A stretch of DNA of 64,000 nucleotides from Acidobacteriota bacterium (GCA_022828085.1 JAJEIY010000074.1:1-64000); one strand, 5' to 3'; shown: positions 17,026-25,736, counted from the first letter of the stretch. Made by a program: numbers and translations. Notes: generated by a model not told the origin, from the sequence alone.

Positions 17026-17673
17026 CTGATCCTGGCGGCCGGCCTCGGGTGCGCGCCGGCGGCGTGGGAAGAGCACCACCGGCTCGCCCTCGACGGGTCG
17101 GGGACTTCGGTCATCCGTCTTTCGGCGGACCTGCTTCCGGACGGTGGCGCAGAGGATGCCTCGCTGGCCCTTTCGAACGAGCTCGCCGCGGAAGGGCTGA
17201 CCGTGGTCCGGACCCGCGCCAGACGACGCAGCCAGGTCGAAGCGGAGGTCCGGTTCGACGCCGTCACGTCGCTCTGTGAGGCGCCGCTCCTCCGCCGGGA
17301 CTGCACCTACCGGGAAACCGGGGACGGCGGCTTCGACCTCGCGATGACCATCGCGCCGCGGCCGGCCGCTTCGCCGCAACCCGGAAGAGACATCGAAATC
17401 CGCGTGCGCACCGAAGGCAGGATCATGGAGCACAACAGCGACGGTCCCCTCCAGCGCGGCAACGTGATCTCCTGGGGCCGCCCGCTCGATGAGTTCCTGG
17501 GCGACGGACTCGAAGTCCGCGTCCGGACGGACGGGACCAGCGTCTTCGCCGCCACCACCCGCATCGTTCTGCGCAGCGCGCTCATCGCGGCCGGGATCGT
17601 CGGGATCGGTCTGACGCTGCTGGTGCTGGAGGGACGGCGGCGCCTGCGGCGGGAGCGCACCGAGGGGGGGTAA
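17026..17673 (+). CDS. LppM-like membrane lipoprotein, start uncertain
   Basis: About 215 residues from a CTG codon. The frame contains a lipobox (ALILAAGLGC), a beta-rich domain with TSVIRLSADLLPDGG and GLTVVRTRARRRSQVEA, and a C-terminal helix (ALIAAGIVGIGLTLLVLEG) followed by a basic tail. This is the layout of LppM-type proteins: lipid anchor, extracytoplasmic domain and C-terminal membrane anchor. No ATG, GTG or TTG lies in this frame between the polA start and the lipobox. A GTG in another frame (VARILRAGRIG) would supply a basic n-region if the frame shifted near base 17025. Either a rare start or a frameshift is implied. Function unknown. Confidence 0.6.
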   Translation: MILAAGLGCAPAAWEEHHRLALDGSGTSVIRLSADLLPDGGAEDASLALSNELAAEGLTVVRTRARRRSQVEAEVRFDAVTSLCEAPLLRRDCTYRETGDGGFDLAMTIAPRPAASPQPGRDIEIRVRTEGRIMEHNSDGPLQRGNVISWGRPLDEFLGDGLEVRVRTDGTSVFAATTRIVLRSALIAAGIVGIGLTLLVLEGRRRLRRERTEGG

Positions 17674-17676
17674 TCG

Positions 17677-18579
17677 TCAGCCCACCAGGGTCTCGAAGAA
17701 CTCGGCGGCGACGTCCGCCGGCTGCTCGCCGTCCACGTCCACGCGGCGGTTGAGCGACCGCATGGTCTCGGTGCTGATCGCGCCGCCGAGCCGCTCGGCC
17801 AGGTCCGCCACCGCGGGGTGGGCGTCCGGACGGTAGACCAGGGCGGACTCGTACGGCGGGAACCAGCCGAGGTCATCCTCGAGGACGAGCAGGTCCAGCT
17901 TGGCGATCCGGCCGTCGGTGGAGTTCCCCACCGCCACGTCCGCCTGACCGGCCTCCATGACCTGGAAGACCATGTCCACCTCGACCTCGATGGACTCCGG
18001 CATCTCGGTGAAACCGTAGTGGTCCATCATCCCGCGGAGCCCGTCGGCCCTTTCGAAGAACGGGTAGCCGGCGACGAAGAGGTAGTCCGAGATCCGGGCC
18101 AGATCGGAGATCGTCCGCAGGTTCCTTTCCCTCGCGAAGTCGCGCGGGACGGCGATGACGTAGTCGTTCGCGAAGCCGATCGGGGGGCCGAGCCGCAGGT
18201 CGAAGCGCTCCCGGTAGAGCTCCTTCACCCGCTCGTAGATCTCTTCCGCGGTCTGCCCCGCCACGAACGTCTCGTGCATGATCGCCGAGTAGGACGTTCC
18301 CGTGTACTCGATGTAGCAGTCGAGATCCCCGTTCGCGATGGCGCTGTGGAGGACGAACGTCTGCATCTGGAACCGCTCGGTCACCGCCAGTCCCGAAGCC
18401 CGGAGCAGCCGCGCCAGCAGTTCGCCCAGGATGATCTGTTCCGAATACGTCTTCGCGCCGAGGACCGCCGACGGACCGCCGGGGGCGCACCCCGCGCCGC
18501 CCGGCCCGGAGGCCAGGAACGCCGCCGGCGCGCCGATGGTCCCCGCGAGAAAACGGCGGCGGCGCATTGTTTCCTTCAC
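17677..18579 (-). CDS. glycine betaine/osmoprotectant ABC transporter substrate-binding protein
   Basis: A 300-residue periplasmic binding protein of the OpuAC/OsmF class. The N-terminus (MRRRRFLAGTIGAPAAFLAS followed by GGAGC) combines a twin-arginine-like basic stretch with a possible lipobox. Class landmarks are GAKTYSEQIILGEL, NGDLDCYIEYTGTSYSAI and VAVGNSTDGRIAKLDL. The ligand is likely betaine, choline or another quaternary amine, but the aromatic cage cannot be verified by eye. It overlaps the permease gene by 4 bases and is the last gene of the run rpiA-ATPase-permease-binding protein. Confidence 0.88.
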   Translation of the reverse strand: MKETMRRRRFLAGTIGAPAAFLASGPGGAGCAPGGPSAVLGAKTYSEQIILGELLARLLRASGLAVTERFQMQTFVLHSAIANGDLDCYIEYTGTSYSAIMHETFVAGQTAEEIYERVKELYRERFDLRLGPPIGFANDYVIAVPRDFARERNLRTISDLARISDYLFVAGYPFFERADGLRGMMDHYGFTEMPESIEVEVDMVFQVMEAGQADVAVGNSTDGRIAKLDLLVLEDDLGWFPPYESALVYRPDAHPAVADLAERLGGAISTETMRSLNRRVDVDGEQPADVAAEFFETLVG

Positions 18580-19226
18580 GGCGTGGGGGCTCCGCGTGAC
18601 GCCACGAGCCGCGCCTCGAGCATCGCGAGCCCGGCGTCCGCGAGCAGCGCGAGGATCGCCGAGGGTATCGCCCCGGCGAAGAGGAGCCGGGAATCGAGCA
18701 TGGCGAGACCCCGGAAGATCAGCGATCCGAGCCCGCCGGCGCCGACCGCGGCGGCGATGGTCACGAGGCCCACCCCCACCACCGTCGCGATGCGGATCCC
18801 GGAGAAGATGGACGGCAGCGCAAGGGGGACCTCGACGAGCGTGAGCCGCTGCCAGTCGGTCATGCCCATCCCGTTCGCCGCGTCCAGGATGGCCGGATCC
18901 ACCTGGCGCACCCCGGTCACCGTGTTCCGGAGGATGGGCAGCAGCGCGTAGAGGACGAGCGCGATGATCGCGGTCCGGCTGCCGATGCCGCCGATGAAGG
19001 GCAGCGGGATGAGGAGCCCGAAGAGCGCGAGCGAGGGCACGGTCTGGATGACCCCCGCGAATCCGAGCACCGGGCGGCCGAGGGCGGGGATGCGGGTGAT
19101 CGCCAGCCCGAGGGGCACGGCGATCAGCACTCCGGCGACCGTGGAGATCACCACCAGCACCACGTGTTCCAGCGTGAGGCCGAGGATCTCGGTCCAGCGG
19201 CCGGCGAGGAACTCGAGGAAGCTCAT
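18576..19226 (-). CDS. osmoprotectant-type ABC transporter permease
   Basis: A 216-residue inner-membrane permease with five or six hydrophobic helices. The BPD-transporter coupling loop is MGMTDWQRLTLVEVPLALPSIFSGIR (EAA-like with a conserved Gly). It matches the OpuCB/OsmW length and layout. Only one permease gene is present, so it should form a homodimer. It overlaps the ATPase gene upstream and the binding protein downstream, each by 4 bases. Confidence 0.9.
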   Translation of the reverse strand: MSFLEFLAGRWTEILGLTLEHVVLVVISTVAGVLIAVPLGLAITRIPALGRPVLGFAGVIQTVPSLALFGLLIPLPFIGGIGSRTAIIALVLYALLPILRNTVTGVRQVDPAILDAANGMGMTDWQRLTLVEVPLALPSIFSGIRIATVVGVGLVTIAAAVGAGGLGSLIFRGLAMLDSRLLFAGAIPSAILALLADAGLAMLEARLVASRGAPTP

Positions 19227-19957
19227 GCGGCGCCTTCGATCAGGCCCCGCACCAGTGCGTCGGCGGGGGAGTCGCGGATCTCACCCGGAGTGCCGACCTG
19301 GCGGATACCGCCGTCGGCCACCACCGCGATCCGGTCGGCCAGCCGGAAGGCCTCCGACACGTCGTGGGTGACGAAGAGCACCGTCTTCCCGAGCTCCCGG
19401 GACAGCGAGCGGAACTCCTCCTGCAGGCTCCGGCGCCCGATCGGGTCCACGGCGCCGAAGGGTTCGTCCATGAGCAGCGCCTGCGGATCGGCCGCCAGGG
19501 CGCGCGCCACGCCCACGCGCTGGCGCTGTCCGCCCGAGAGCTGGTCCGGACGGCGGCCCCCGTGCTCCCGGGGATCGAGGCCGACGAGCCGCAGCATCTC
19601 CGCGGCGCGTTCCCGGCGGCGCTCCGCGTTCCAGCCGAGCAACCGCGGCACGAGGGAGACGTTGTCGCCCACGCTCAGGTTGGGCAGCAGCCCCACTCCC
19701 TGGATGGCGTACCCGATCCCCCGCCGGAGCTCGACCGGGTCCCAGTCGGCGACTTCGCGCCCGCCGACGTACACCCCGCCGGCATCGGCGTCCACCAGCC
19801 GGTTGACGAGCCGGAGGAGGGTCGTCTTGCCGCAGCCGCTCCGGCCGAGCAGGACCAGGACCTCGCCGGGCGACACTTCGAGCGACACCCGGTCCAGAAC
19901 GATCTTTTGGTCGAAGCTCTTCGTGACCTCGCGAAACGAGATCGCGACGCCCTTCAC
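19223..19957 (-). CDS. osmoprotectant-type ABC transporter ATP-binding protein
   Basis: A 244-residue ATPase. The start was set at a GTG overlapping the rpiA stop (GTGA); the track's much longer ORF runs through rpiA and the hexosaminidase in a shadow frame. Walker A is GRSGCGKTT, the Q-loop is AIQGVGLLP, the signature is LSGGQRQRVGVARAL, Walker B is ALLMDEPFGAVD, and the switch histidine is in FVTHDV. It is the OpuCA/ProV subgroup without C-terminal CBS domains, so ionic-strength sensing by CBS is not expected. Confidence 0.92.
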   Translation of the reverse strand: MKGVAISFREVTKSFDQKIVLDRVSLEVSPGEVLVLLGRSGCGKTTLLRLVNRLVDADAGGVYVGGREVADWDPVELRRGIGYAIQGVGLLPNLSVGDNVSLVPRLLGWNAERRRERAAEMLRLVGLDPREHGGRRPDQLSGGQRQRVGVARALAADPQALLMDEPFGAVDPIGRRSLQEEFRSLSRELGKTVLFVTHDVSEAFRLADRIAVVADGGIRQVGTPGEIRDSPADALVRGLIEGAA

Positions 19958-20631
19958 GAAGTTGCCGCGCCCGCGGACGAAAGCGCCTGCTGACCCTCGA
20001 CCAGGACTTCGTCGGCCATTCCGGCGAAGAGCCCCGAATCGAGGACCCCCGGGATGTCCCGAATCTCCCGGTGCAGCGCCGCGGGATCGGCGATCTCGCC
20101 GAAGGAGGCGTTCACGAGCAGGTTCCGGTTGTCGGTGACGAACGGATCCCCTGCGGACCCGATGCGGATCGCGGACTCGGCGCCCATCCGTTCGAGGGCC
20201 CTTCGCACCTGGGGCGCCGCGAAGGGGATCGCTTCCACCGGGACCGACCGTTTCGCGCCGAGCCGGTGCGAGAGCTTCTCCGGACCCACCAGCACCACGA
20301 ATCGGGAAGCCGCGGCCGCCACCACCCGCTCCCGCACCAGCGCCCCGCCGTGGCCCTTGATCAGGTTGAGGTCCGGGTCCACCTCGTCGGCGCCGTCCAC
20401 CGCCAGATCCACGGCGGCCACCTCGTCGAATCCGACCAACGGGATGTCCAGCGAGCGGGCCAGCGACTCGGTGGCGCGGGAGGTGGGGATTCCGCGGACC
20501 TGCAAGCCGCTGCGCACCCGTGCCCCGAGCTCCCGCACGAAGCCGGCCGCCGCCCGGCCGGTCCCGAGCCCGATCACCATGCCGGGCTGTGCCCACGAGG
20601 CGGCCCGCACGGCGATTTCCCAGTTGCTCAA
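19954..20631 (-). CDS. rpiA: ribose-5-phosphate isomerase A
   Basis: A 225-residue enzyme interconverting ribose 5-phosphate and ribulose 5-phosphate. Landmarks are IGLGTGRAAAGFV (usually GLGTGSTA), the active-site DLAVDGADEVDPDLNLIKGHGGALVRERVVA with the catalytic Asp/Glu/Lys residues, and GVLDSGLF near the end. The start is a TTG giving MSNWEIAVRAA, and no better start is visible. It is the first gene of a coupled run with the ABC importer, which is an unusual partnership. Only 34 bases separate it from the divergent hexosaminidase gene. Confidence 0.92.
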   Translation of the reverse strand: MSNWEIAVRAASWAQPGMVIGLGTGRAAAGFVRELGARVRSGLQVRGIPTSRATESLARSLDIPLVGFDEVAAVDLAVDGADEVDPDLNLIKGHGGALVRERVVAAAASRFVVLVGPEKLSHRLGAKRSVPVEAIPFAAPQVRRALERMGAESAIRIGSAGDPFVTDNRNLLVNASFGEIADPAALHREIRDIPGVLDSGLFAGMADEVLVEGQQALSSAGAATS

Positions 20632-20665
20632 GGCGGCGGAAAGATACCAACGGTAGAGTGGGTGA

Positions 20666-22507
20666 ATGGCCCCTCTGGACGATCCCGTCGCGCGGCTGCT
20701 GCCCTCGCCGCGCCGGGTGGAACGCCTGCCGGGATTCCTTCAACTGGACCGCGGCGATCAGCTCGTCCTCGATTCCGGCTCCCCCGCGGAACGGCAGGCG
20801 GCGGCGTTCCTGGCCGGCCGCCTCGGCGAACGCGTCTCCCTCGATCCGGGCGTCACCGCTGCTCCGGCGACCCCCGTCGGGAACGTGGTCCTCGCGGAAG
20901 CCGGTTCGGATCCGGAGAGCTTCGAGCTCCGGGTGAATACGGCAGGCGCCCGACTTCAGGGTGACCCCGCCGGACTCCGCTACGGGGCCGAAGCGCTGGC
21001 CCAGCTCACCGCCCCCGACGGCCGGGTTCCCGCCGTTCACCTCCGGGACGCGCCCGCCCTCCGCCGCCGCGGCTTCCTGCTCGACATCTCGCGCGGGAAG
21101 GTGCCCCGCCCGGAGACCATCCGCTGGCTCCTCGAGGTACTGGCCCGCCTCCGCTACAACGAACTGTTCCTCTACACCGAGCACACCTTCCAGTTCGAGA
21201 ACCATCCGGAGATCGGTGCGGATTCGGGGGGGTACTCGGCGGCGGAGATCCGGGAGCTGGACACGTGGGCCCGCGGGTGTGGCGTTGAGCTCGTCCCCTG
21301 CCTCCAGACGTTCGGACACTTCCGGCGCATCCTGGAGAAGGCTCCCTACCGGCGCCTCGCGGAATCGGACCGGCTGTGGTCCGTCTCGCCGGAGGCCCCG
21401 GGAACGTACCCCCTGCTCCGGGACCTGCTCCGGGAATATCTGCCCAACTTCGCCTCGGGGTGGGCGCACCTCAACTGCGACGAACCGGTCGATCTCGGGA
21501 AGGGGCTCTCGAGCGCACGGGCAGGCCGCGAAGGTCCGGCGGCGGTCTTCGCGGGGCACGTCAACCGGGTCGCGGGAATGGCGCGCGAGCTCGGGAAACG
21601 CCCCATGATCTGGGCCGACGTCATCGCCGACCACCCGGAAGCTCTCGAGCTGCTCGATTCCTCCATCACGCTGGCCGACTGGTGGTACGAGCCGGATCAC
21701 GACTTCGACCGGGTGCGGCGCTTCCGGGACGCGGGCCGCGACTTCCTGACCGTGGCGGGCACGTCGTCCTGGACGAGCCTGTTTCCGCGCCTTGACACCT
21801 CGCTCCCCAACATTCGGGGACATGCCCGCGCCGCGAAGCGCTTCGGGGCTTCGGGGTTCATCGTCACCGACTGGGGGGACGGCGGCCACTACAACCTGTT
21901 CGGGGGCTCGCTCTTCCCGATCGCGGCGGGCGCCGAAGCGGCCTGGGGCAACGAGGACCGTCCCGAGGGGGAACTCGCCGCGGCGTTCTCCGAACACGTC
22001 GCGGCGGACGCGTCCGGGTTCTCCGGAGAGTTCGCCACCCGGCTCGGAAGGCTGCACGACACCGGGTTCCCGCACTTCAACCATTCGCCGCTCAAGACCG
22101 TGTTCTTCGAGACCCGCCTGCGAAGGGGTGCCCGGATGCCGACGCGCGAAGCGCTGGAAGCGACGCTCGAAGCGCTGCGCCGCCTCGCCGCCGAGACCGA
22201 GGCTCGCGGCCTGCCCCCGGGGCGCTCGGGCGCCGAGTGGCGCTTTGCGTTGGACGCTTCGCTGCTCGCGGCCGAACGCGGCCTCGCTACGCTCCGCTTC
22301 CGTCAGTCGGAGCGGAGCGGCTCGCCCGACGACCGCCGGCTGGCCGGAGAACTGGCGGCGCTCGCCGGCCGGCAGCACGAACTCGCCCGCCGGTTCCGCG
22401 AACTCTGGCTACGCGCGAATCGGCCGGAGGGCATCGGAACCGCGCAGAAGCGCTTCCGCGACGCGATCACGGCGCTCCGGCGAGCGGCGCGCGCCCTCGG
22501 TTCGTAG
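20666..22507 (+). CDS. glycoside hydrolase family 20 (beta-N-acetylhexosaminidase-like)
   Basis: A 613-residue protein. The N-terminal domain (about residues 10-130) is the GH20b-like alpha/beta domain. The TIM-barrel core contains RRRGFLLDISRGKVPRPETIRWLLEVLARLRYN and the catalytic Asp-Glu pair in HLNCDEPVDLG (about D272/E273). No signal peptide is visible, so it may be cytoplasmic and act on imported chitin- or peptidoglycan-derived oligosaccharides. The C-terminal 150 residues are alpha-helical, Arg/Ala-rich and not assignable. The substrate specificity is inferred from the family only. Confidence 0.85.
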   Translation: MAPLDDPVARLLPSPRRVERLPGFLQLDRGDQLVLDSGSPAERQAAAFLAGRLGERVSLDPGVTAAPATPVGNVVLAEAGSDPESFELRVNTAGARLQGDPAGLRYGAEALAQLTAPDGRVPAVHLRDAPALRRRGFLLDISRGKVPRPETIRWLLEVLARLRYNELFLYTEHTFQFENHPEIGADSGGYSAAEIRELDTWARGCGVELVPCLQTFGHFRRILEKAPYRRLAESDRLWSVSPEAPGTYPLLRDLLREYLPNFASGWAHLNCDEPVDLGKGLSSARAGREGPAAVFAGHVNRVAGMARELGKRPMIWADVIADHPEALELLDSSITLADWWYEPDHDFDRVRRFRDAGRDFLTVAGTSSWTSLFPRLDTSLPNIRGHARAAKRFGASGFIVTDWGDGGHYNLFGGSLFPIAAGAEAAWGNEDRPEGELAAAFSEHVAADASGFSGEFATRLGRLHDTGFPHFNHSPLKTVFFETRLRRGARMPTREALEATLEALRRLAAETEARGLPPGRSGAEWRFALDASLLAAERGLATLRFRQSERSGSPDDRRLAGELAALAGRQHELARRFRELWLRANRPEGIGTAQKRFRDAITALRRAARALGS

Positions 22508-22510
22508 CCC

Positions 22511-22553
22511 GGAGCGCCAGCCTCCGGCTGGCATCGCGCGGGAGCGCGAAACC
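22511..22553 (-). repeat. twin-hairpin dispersed repeat, copy 5
   Basis: In minus orientation it reads GGTTTCGCGCTCCCGCGCGATGCCAGCCGGAGGCTGGCGCTCC. The arm pairs are GCGC/GCGC and GCCAGCC/GGCTGGC. It lies directly after the GH20 stop and points toward copy 6. Confidence 0.65.
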
Positions 22554-22660
22554 CGCGCTGACGGCGCTCCTCACCGTGAACCGGGCGACGTTCGGCTCGT
22601 TGCGGGCGGCGCGGCACCGGTCCCGGCTGGGCTCGCGCCGATGAGAATCGGTTGCGGCGC

Positions 22661-22707
22661 GCGTTTCGCAACCTGCGACCGCGATGCCGGCCAGAGGCCG
22701 GCGCTCC
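22661..22707 (+). repeat. twin-hairpin dispersed repeat, copy 6
   Basis: It reads GCGTTTCGCAACC..GCGATGCCGGCC AGA GGCCGGCGCTCC, with a perfect second hairpin, and is followed by GGTCGGCGTTCCAAGCCG, the end block of the other sub-type (copies near 35.4, 51.2 and 53.6 kb). Both sub-types are thus joined in one place. The rest of the 226-base gap holds nothing else recognisable. Confidence 0.65.
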
Positions 22708-22733
22708 GAGGTCGGCGTTCCAAGCCGTTGGGA

Positions 22734-24290
22734 TCAGTCCCGGATCGAGCCGCGGAAGAAGCTGGGGAGGCCCGGTTCCTCACCGGAATCGGTCTCCTCC
22801 TCCTCGCCCGCGCCAACGGGTTCGGAGGGCTCCGGCTCTTCGGCCGAGACGGCCGGCGCTTCCTCCCCGGCCTCGGGCTCCGGCTCGGTTTCCGGCCCCG
22901 CTTCGATCTCGGAAACGTCGTCGGACGCCTCGGCCGGAGAAGGCTCGGCAGCGGCTTCCCCGGTTGTCTCCTCGGGAGACTCGGCAGCCGCCTCGGGCTG
23001 AGCCGGCTCCGGCTCGCCGGGCTCTGCCACGACTTCCGCACCCGCCTCCGGGCCGGTCTCCGACGAGTCCCCTCCCTCGGCTTCAGGACCCGCCGCTTCG
23101 ACAACGTCCGCGGAGCTCGGGAGGGCCGGTTGCTCCGGAGGGGGAGCCGCCTCGACGGCGGGCGTCGCGCCGGCGGCGCCCCGCGAGGGACGGGCGAAGC
23201 TGCGAAAGGCCCGGTCGTAGCGAGCCAGCACCGAGTCCCAATCGTGGTGGGACTCCAGGAATTCGCGGCCGGCCGCACCCATCCGGGGGAACAGGGACGG
23301 ATCCCGCAGGCCGAGTTCGAGAATGAGTTCGAACTCGTCGTAGTTCTGGTAGTAGAGACCACCGCCCGAAGCGCGGCACTCCCCGGTGAGTTCGGTCGCC
23401 GAAGCGTTCACCAGAATCGGGACACCCAGGGAAAATGGCTCCGCCGCCGTTGTCGAGAAGGCGGCGAGGCGCTCGGGGATCACGGCCACGACGGCGCCGC
23501 CCACCGCGTCGAGGCGTTCCCGCGGGCTCGCCGGACGGACGACCCGGATGTCCGGGCGTTCCGGAATCTTGAGGGCCGCCGGCCCGATCAGGACGAGTTC
23601 GAGCGCCGCATCCGCATGGCGGTCCTTGAACGTCGAAAAGAACCGCAGCAGTTCTTCGATGCCGCGGCCCGGCTCCAGTGGTCCGGCTGCCAGCAGATAG
23701 GGCCCGGTCAACCCGGTGCGCCGCCGAAAGGCCGCCGCATCCGCGGTGCGCGGCAGCAGCAGTGTCCCGGGGACGGTTTCGCGCATGCGGCGGTGCACCT
23801 GATAGCGCTTCAGAACCAGGATCTCCTCGGCCTCGCTGCCGAACACGAAGGCGGCGGGGTGCTCGAAGATGTCCGACGCTCGGGGGGTATCCGCCCCCTC
23901 ATCGGTAAAGGGGAGCAGAACGGTTCGTCCCGGGTCCACTTTCGCGGCTTCCGCACAAACGGACGACGCGCCGAACAGCACGACCAGGTCGTAGTCGCCC
24001 GGCCGATCCCGAAGGTACTGGAGCAGGCCGGTAGACGTCAGGTGGCCGGCGCCGGCCGGGCCCTGGGCTTCCGCCTCCGATGGGTCGCCGGCCGGGAATC
24101 GGACCACCCGGACTCCCTGATCCTGGAACTCCCCTTCCCGAAACGTCTCTTCCGATTCTCCCGCCGCGGTCGTGGTAGCCACCGTGGTTCGCCAGCCGCC
24201 AGGCGCCCGGCGGGCCAACTCCGCGGCGAGCAACTCCGGCCGGGTGGCGTCTCCCGCCCCGAACCGCGGAGTTACGAAGACCAGCCGCAT
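22734..24290 (-). CDS. GT4-like glycosyltransferase with long acidic C-terminal tail
   Basis: A 518-residue protein. The start was set at MRLVFVTPRFGAGDATRPEL, a GT-B N-terminal opening; the longer ORF overlaps the upstream gene. Residues 1 to about 365 form two Rossmann-like halves: YLLAAGPLEPGRGIEELLRFF and EPFSLGVPILVNASA (the E-x7-E-like donor region), ending in WDSVLARYDRAFRSFARPS. About 150 residues follow that are low complexity and rich in Glu, Ala and Pro, closing with LPSFFRGSIRD. The start lies 1 base after the stop of the R/G/S-tailed protein, so the two are almost certainly co-translated. Probable role: surface glycan synthesis; donor and acceptor unknown. Confidence 0.82.
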   Translation of the reverse strand: MRLVFVTPRFGAGDATRPELLAAELARRAPGGWRTTVATTTAAGESEETFREGEFQDQGVRVVRFPAGDPSEAEAQGPAGAGHLTSTGLLQYLRDRPGDYDLVVLFGASSVCAEAAKVDPGRTVLLPFTDEGADTPRASDIFEHPAAFVFGSEAEEILVLKRYQVHRRMRETVPGTLLLPRTADAAAFRRRTGLTGPYLLAAGPLEPGRGIEELLRFFSTFKDRHADAALELVLIGPAALKIPERPDIRVVRPASPRERLDAVGGAVVAVIPERLAAFSTTAAEPFSLGVPILVNASATELTGECRASGGGLYYQNYDEFELILELGLRDPSLFPRMGAAGREFLESHHDWDSVLARYDRAFRSFARPSRGAAGATPAVEAAPPPEQPALPSSADVVEAAGPEAEGGDSSETGPEAGAEVVAEPGEPEPAQPEAAAESPEETTGEAAAEPSPAEASDDVSEIEAGPETEPEPEAGEEAPAVSAEEPEPSEPVGAGEEEETDSGEEPGLPSFFRGSIRD

Positions 24291-24291
24291 C

Positions 24292-25089
24292 TCACTTCTC
24301 TCCCGAGGCGCCATTCCCGCTCCGGCGTCCTCCGCCGCGGTTCGGGCGGGACCCCTGCCGGGAGTTCTGACGCGCCGGCGCTCCCCCGCTCTGGCGGGAC
24401 CCCTGACCGGATCCCTGCCGGTCCCGGCGGCCGCCACTCTCCCGGTCCGAGCGGCCGCCGTCACTTCGCCGCCGGTCGCCGCGGCCCCGGTCCGAACGGC
24501 CGCCCCGGTTGTCGGACCGTCCCCGTCCGGATCCGCCGCTCCGCTGCGCCGCTTCGGAGCTCCCGGCCGCGGAGCTGAACGAGAAATCGGCGTGGACGCC
24601 GAGCCGGCGGAGTTCCGACTTGATCACGTTGACCTCGAGACGCGTCAGTTCGAGATCCCGGTTCGTGGCCCACAGGAGCCGGCGGTGGTATTCGTTGATC
24701 TCGGCCTGGCGGGCAGCCTGTTCCACGGCGGGGTGGATGTTGACGAGCAGGCGGGTGAGCGGCGTGAGGAGCCAGCGCACCATCCGCACGAGACCGAACC
24801 GAGAACCGCGAAACGCCTGCTTCGAGAGCCGGATGTTCCAGCGGGAGGTGTCGCGGGAACGGATCCGCTCCGCGAACTCCTCGCTGAAGCCGCGCGATCC
24901 GAGCGGCGACAGCATCCGCTTCTTGACGTCGGCCTTGAATTCACGTTCGCTCTTCGCTCCTTCTTCCGCCCGCTCACGGGCAACCCGGCGGATGTCCGCC
25001 ATGATCTTCTCGACGTCCGGCTTGAGAGCGGACACGGCCTTCTGGGAAGTTCCCTTCCCGGCCTTTTCGTTGGCTATGGAAATCGCCAT
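24292..25089 (-). CDS. hypothetical protein with coiled-coil core and R/G/S-rich tail
   Basis: A 265-residue protein with a strong Shine-Dalgarno (AAGGAG, 6 bases before ATG). Residues 1-90 are charged and helical. About residues 95-165 (RFGLVRMVRWLLTPLTRLLV, then EQAARQAEINEYHRRLLWAT) resemble the short amphipathic/coiled-coil tether found beside glycosyltransferases and methyltransferases. From about residue 172 to the end it is low complexity, built from SGGSGRGRSDNRGGRSDRGR-like units. The tail is strongly basic and RGG-like, as in RNA- or polyanion-binding segments. The family was not recognised. Its neighbour carries an acidic tail. Confidence 0.75.
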   Translation of the reverse strand: MAISIANEKAGKGTSQKAVSALKPDVEKIMADIRRVARERAEEGAKSEREFKADVKKRMLSPLGSRGFSEEFAERIRSRDTSRWNIRLSKQAFRGSRFGLVRMVRWLLTPLTRLLVNIHPAVEQAARQAEINEYHRRLLWATNRDLELTRLEVNVIKSELRRLGVHADFSFSSAAGSSEAAQRSGGSGRGRSDNRGGRSDRGRGDRRRSDGGRSDRESGGRRDRQGSGQGSRQSGGAPARQNSRQGSRPNRGGGRRSGNGASGEK

Positions 25090-25400
25090 TGTTCTCCTTC
25101 GCGCCCGCCGGCGGGGGCGGGACTTTGTTGGGCGCGGAAGGGATCAGCGGATTCGTCGGCGGTGGGTCCCCCGGCGGGAGCCGGTGGGACGAGTCTCAGG
25201 CACAACGCGCCCGAGAGCGATCTGGCGTCGCAGGTTTGCCGTCACCCGAATCCGATCCCTTCCGCGAGCGCGTCACCCGGAGAGGCAACGCACAGCGGGA
25301 GCCGGAGCGCGCGGACAGGCCCCTTCAGGCGTCGTTCAGAAACGAAGGGCGATACGAATCGACCGTCTTTCCATTTGCGCCGGGACCCTCCGCGCCTCCC
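25090..25400. other. intergenic region without a recognised gene
   Basis: This 311-base gap lies upstream of the R/G/S-tailed protein and downstream of the STAS gene, both on the minus strand. It contains the upstream gene's Shine-Dalgarno at its left edge. I see no repeat copy, RNA gene or convincing promoter in it. Confidence 0.5.
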
Positions 25401-25736
25401 TCAGAAGCTCCCGACTGCGGAGTCTTCCGACTCGAAGGACTCGAATACGGTGGCCAGCTTCGTAATCGAGAGCAGGTCCTGCATCCGCGCGGTCAGGTTG
25501 AGCAGCTTGACGCTCCCCCCGGCCTGCACCATGCGCGTGTGGCAGCGGACCAACTCGCCGAGCCCGGCGCTGTCCACGTGCGGGACGGCCGCCAGATTCA
25601 GCAAGAGCTTGCGGGTGCCGCCCGCGATCAGACTGCGCACCGTGTGCCTGAGGACCTCATCGCCTTCACCGAGCAGGATCTTTCCGTCCAGATCCAGTAC
25701 GGTGACGTCACCTACGCTTCGTTCCGTTATCTCCAT
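25401..25736 (-). CDS. STAS domain protein (anti-sigma factor antagonist)
   Basis: A 111-residue stand-alone STAS domain. The phospho-acceptor region is VPHVDSAGLGELVRCH (Ser about 56), the conserved serine that anti-sigma kinases phosphorylate in SpoIIAA/RsbV proteins. A GGAGG Shine-Dalgarno lies just upstream of the ATG. It should bind a partner-switching kinase and so free a sigma factor or other output. No kinase or sigma gene is adjacent, so the partners are elsewhere. Confidence 0.9.
   Translation of the reverse strand: MEITERSVGDVTVLDLDGKILLGEGDEVLRHTVRSLIAGGTRKLLLNLAAVPHVDSAGLGELVRCHTRMVQAGGSVKLLNLTARMQDLLSITKLATVFESFESEDSAVGSF

Noticed and set aside
19958-22378. Upstream part of the long ORF leading to the ABC ATPase
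   Set aside because: It is antisense to rpiA and the GH20 gene and lacks any domain; the ATPase starts at the GTG overlapping the rpiA stop.
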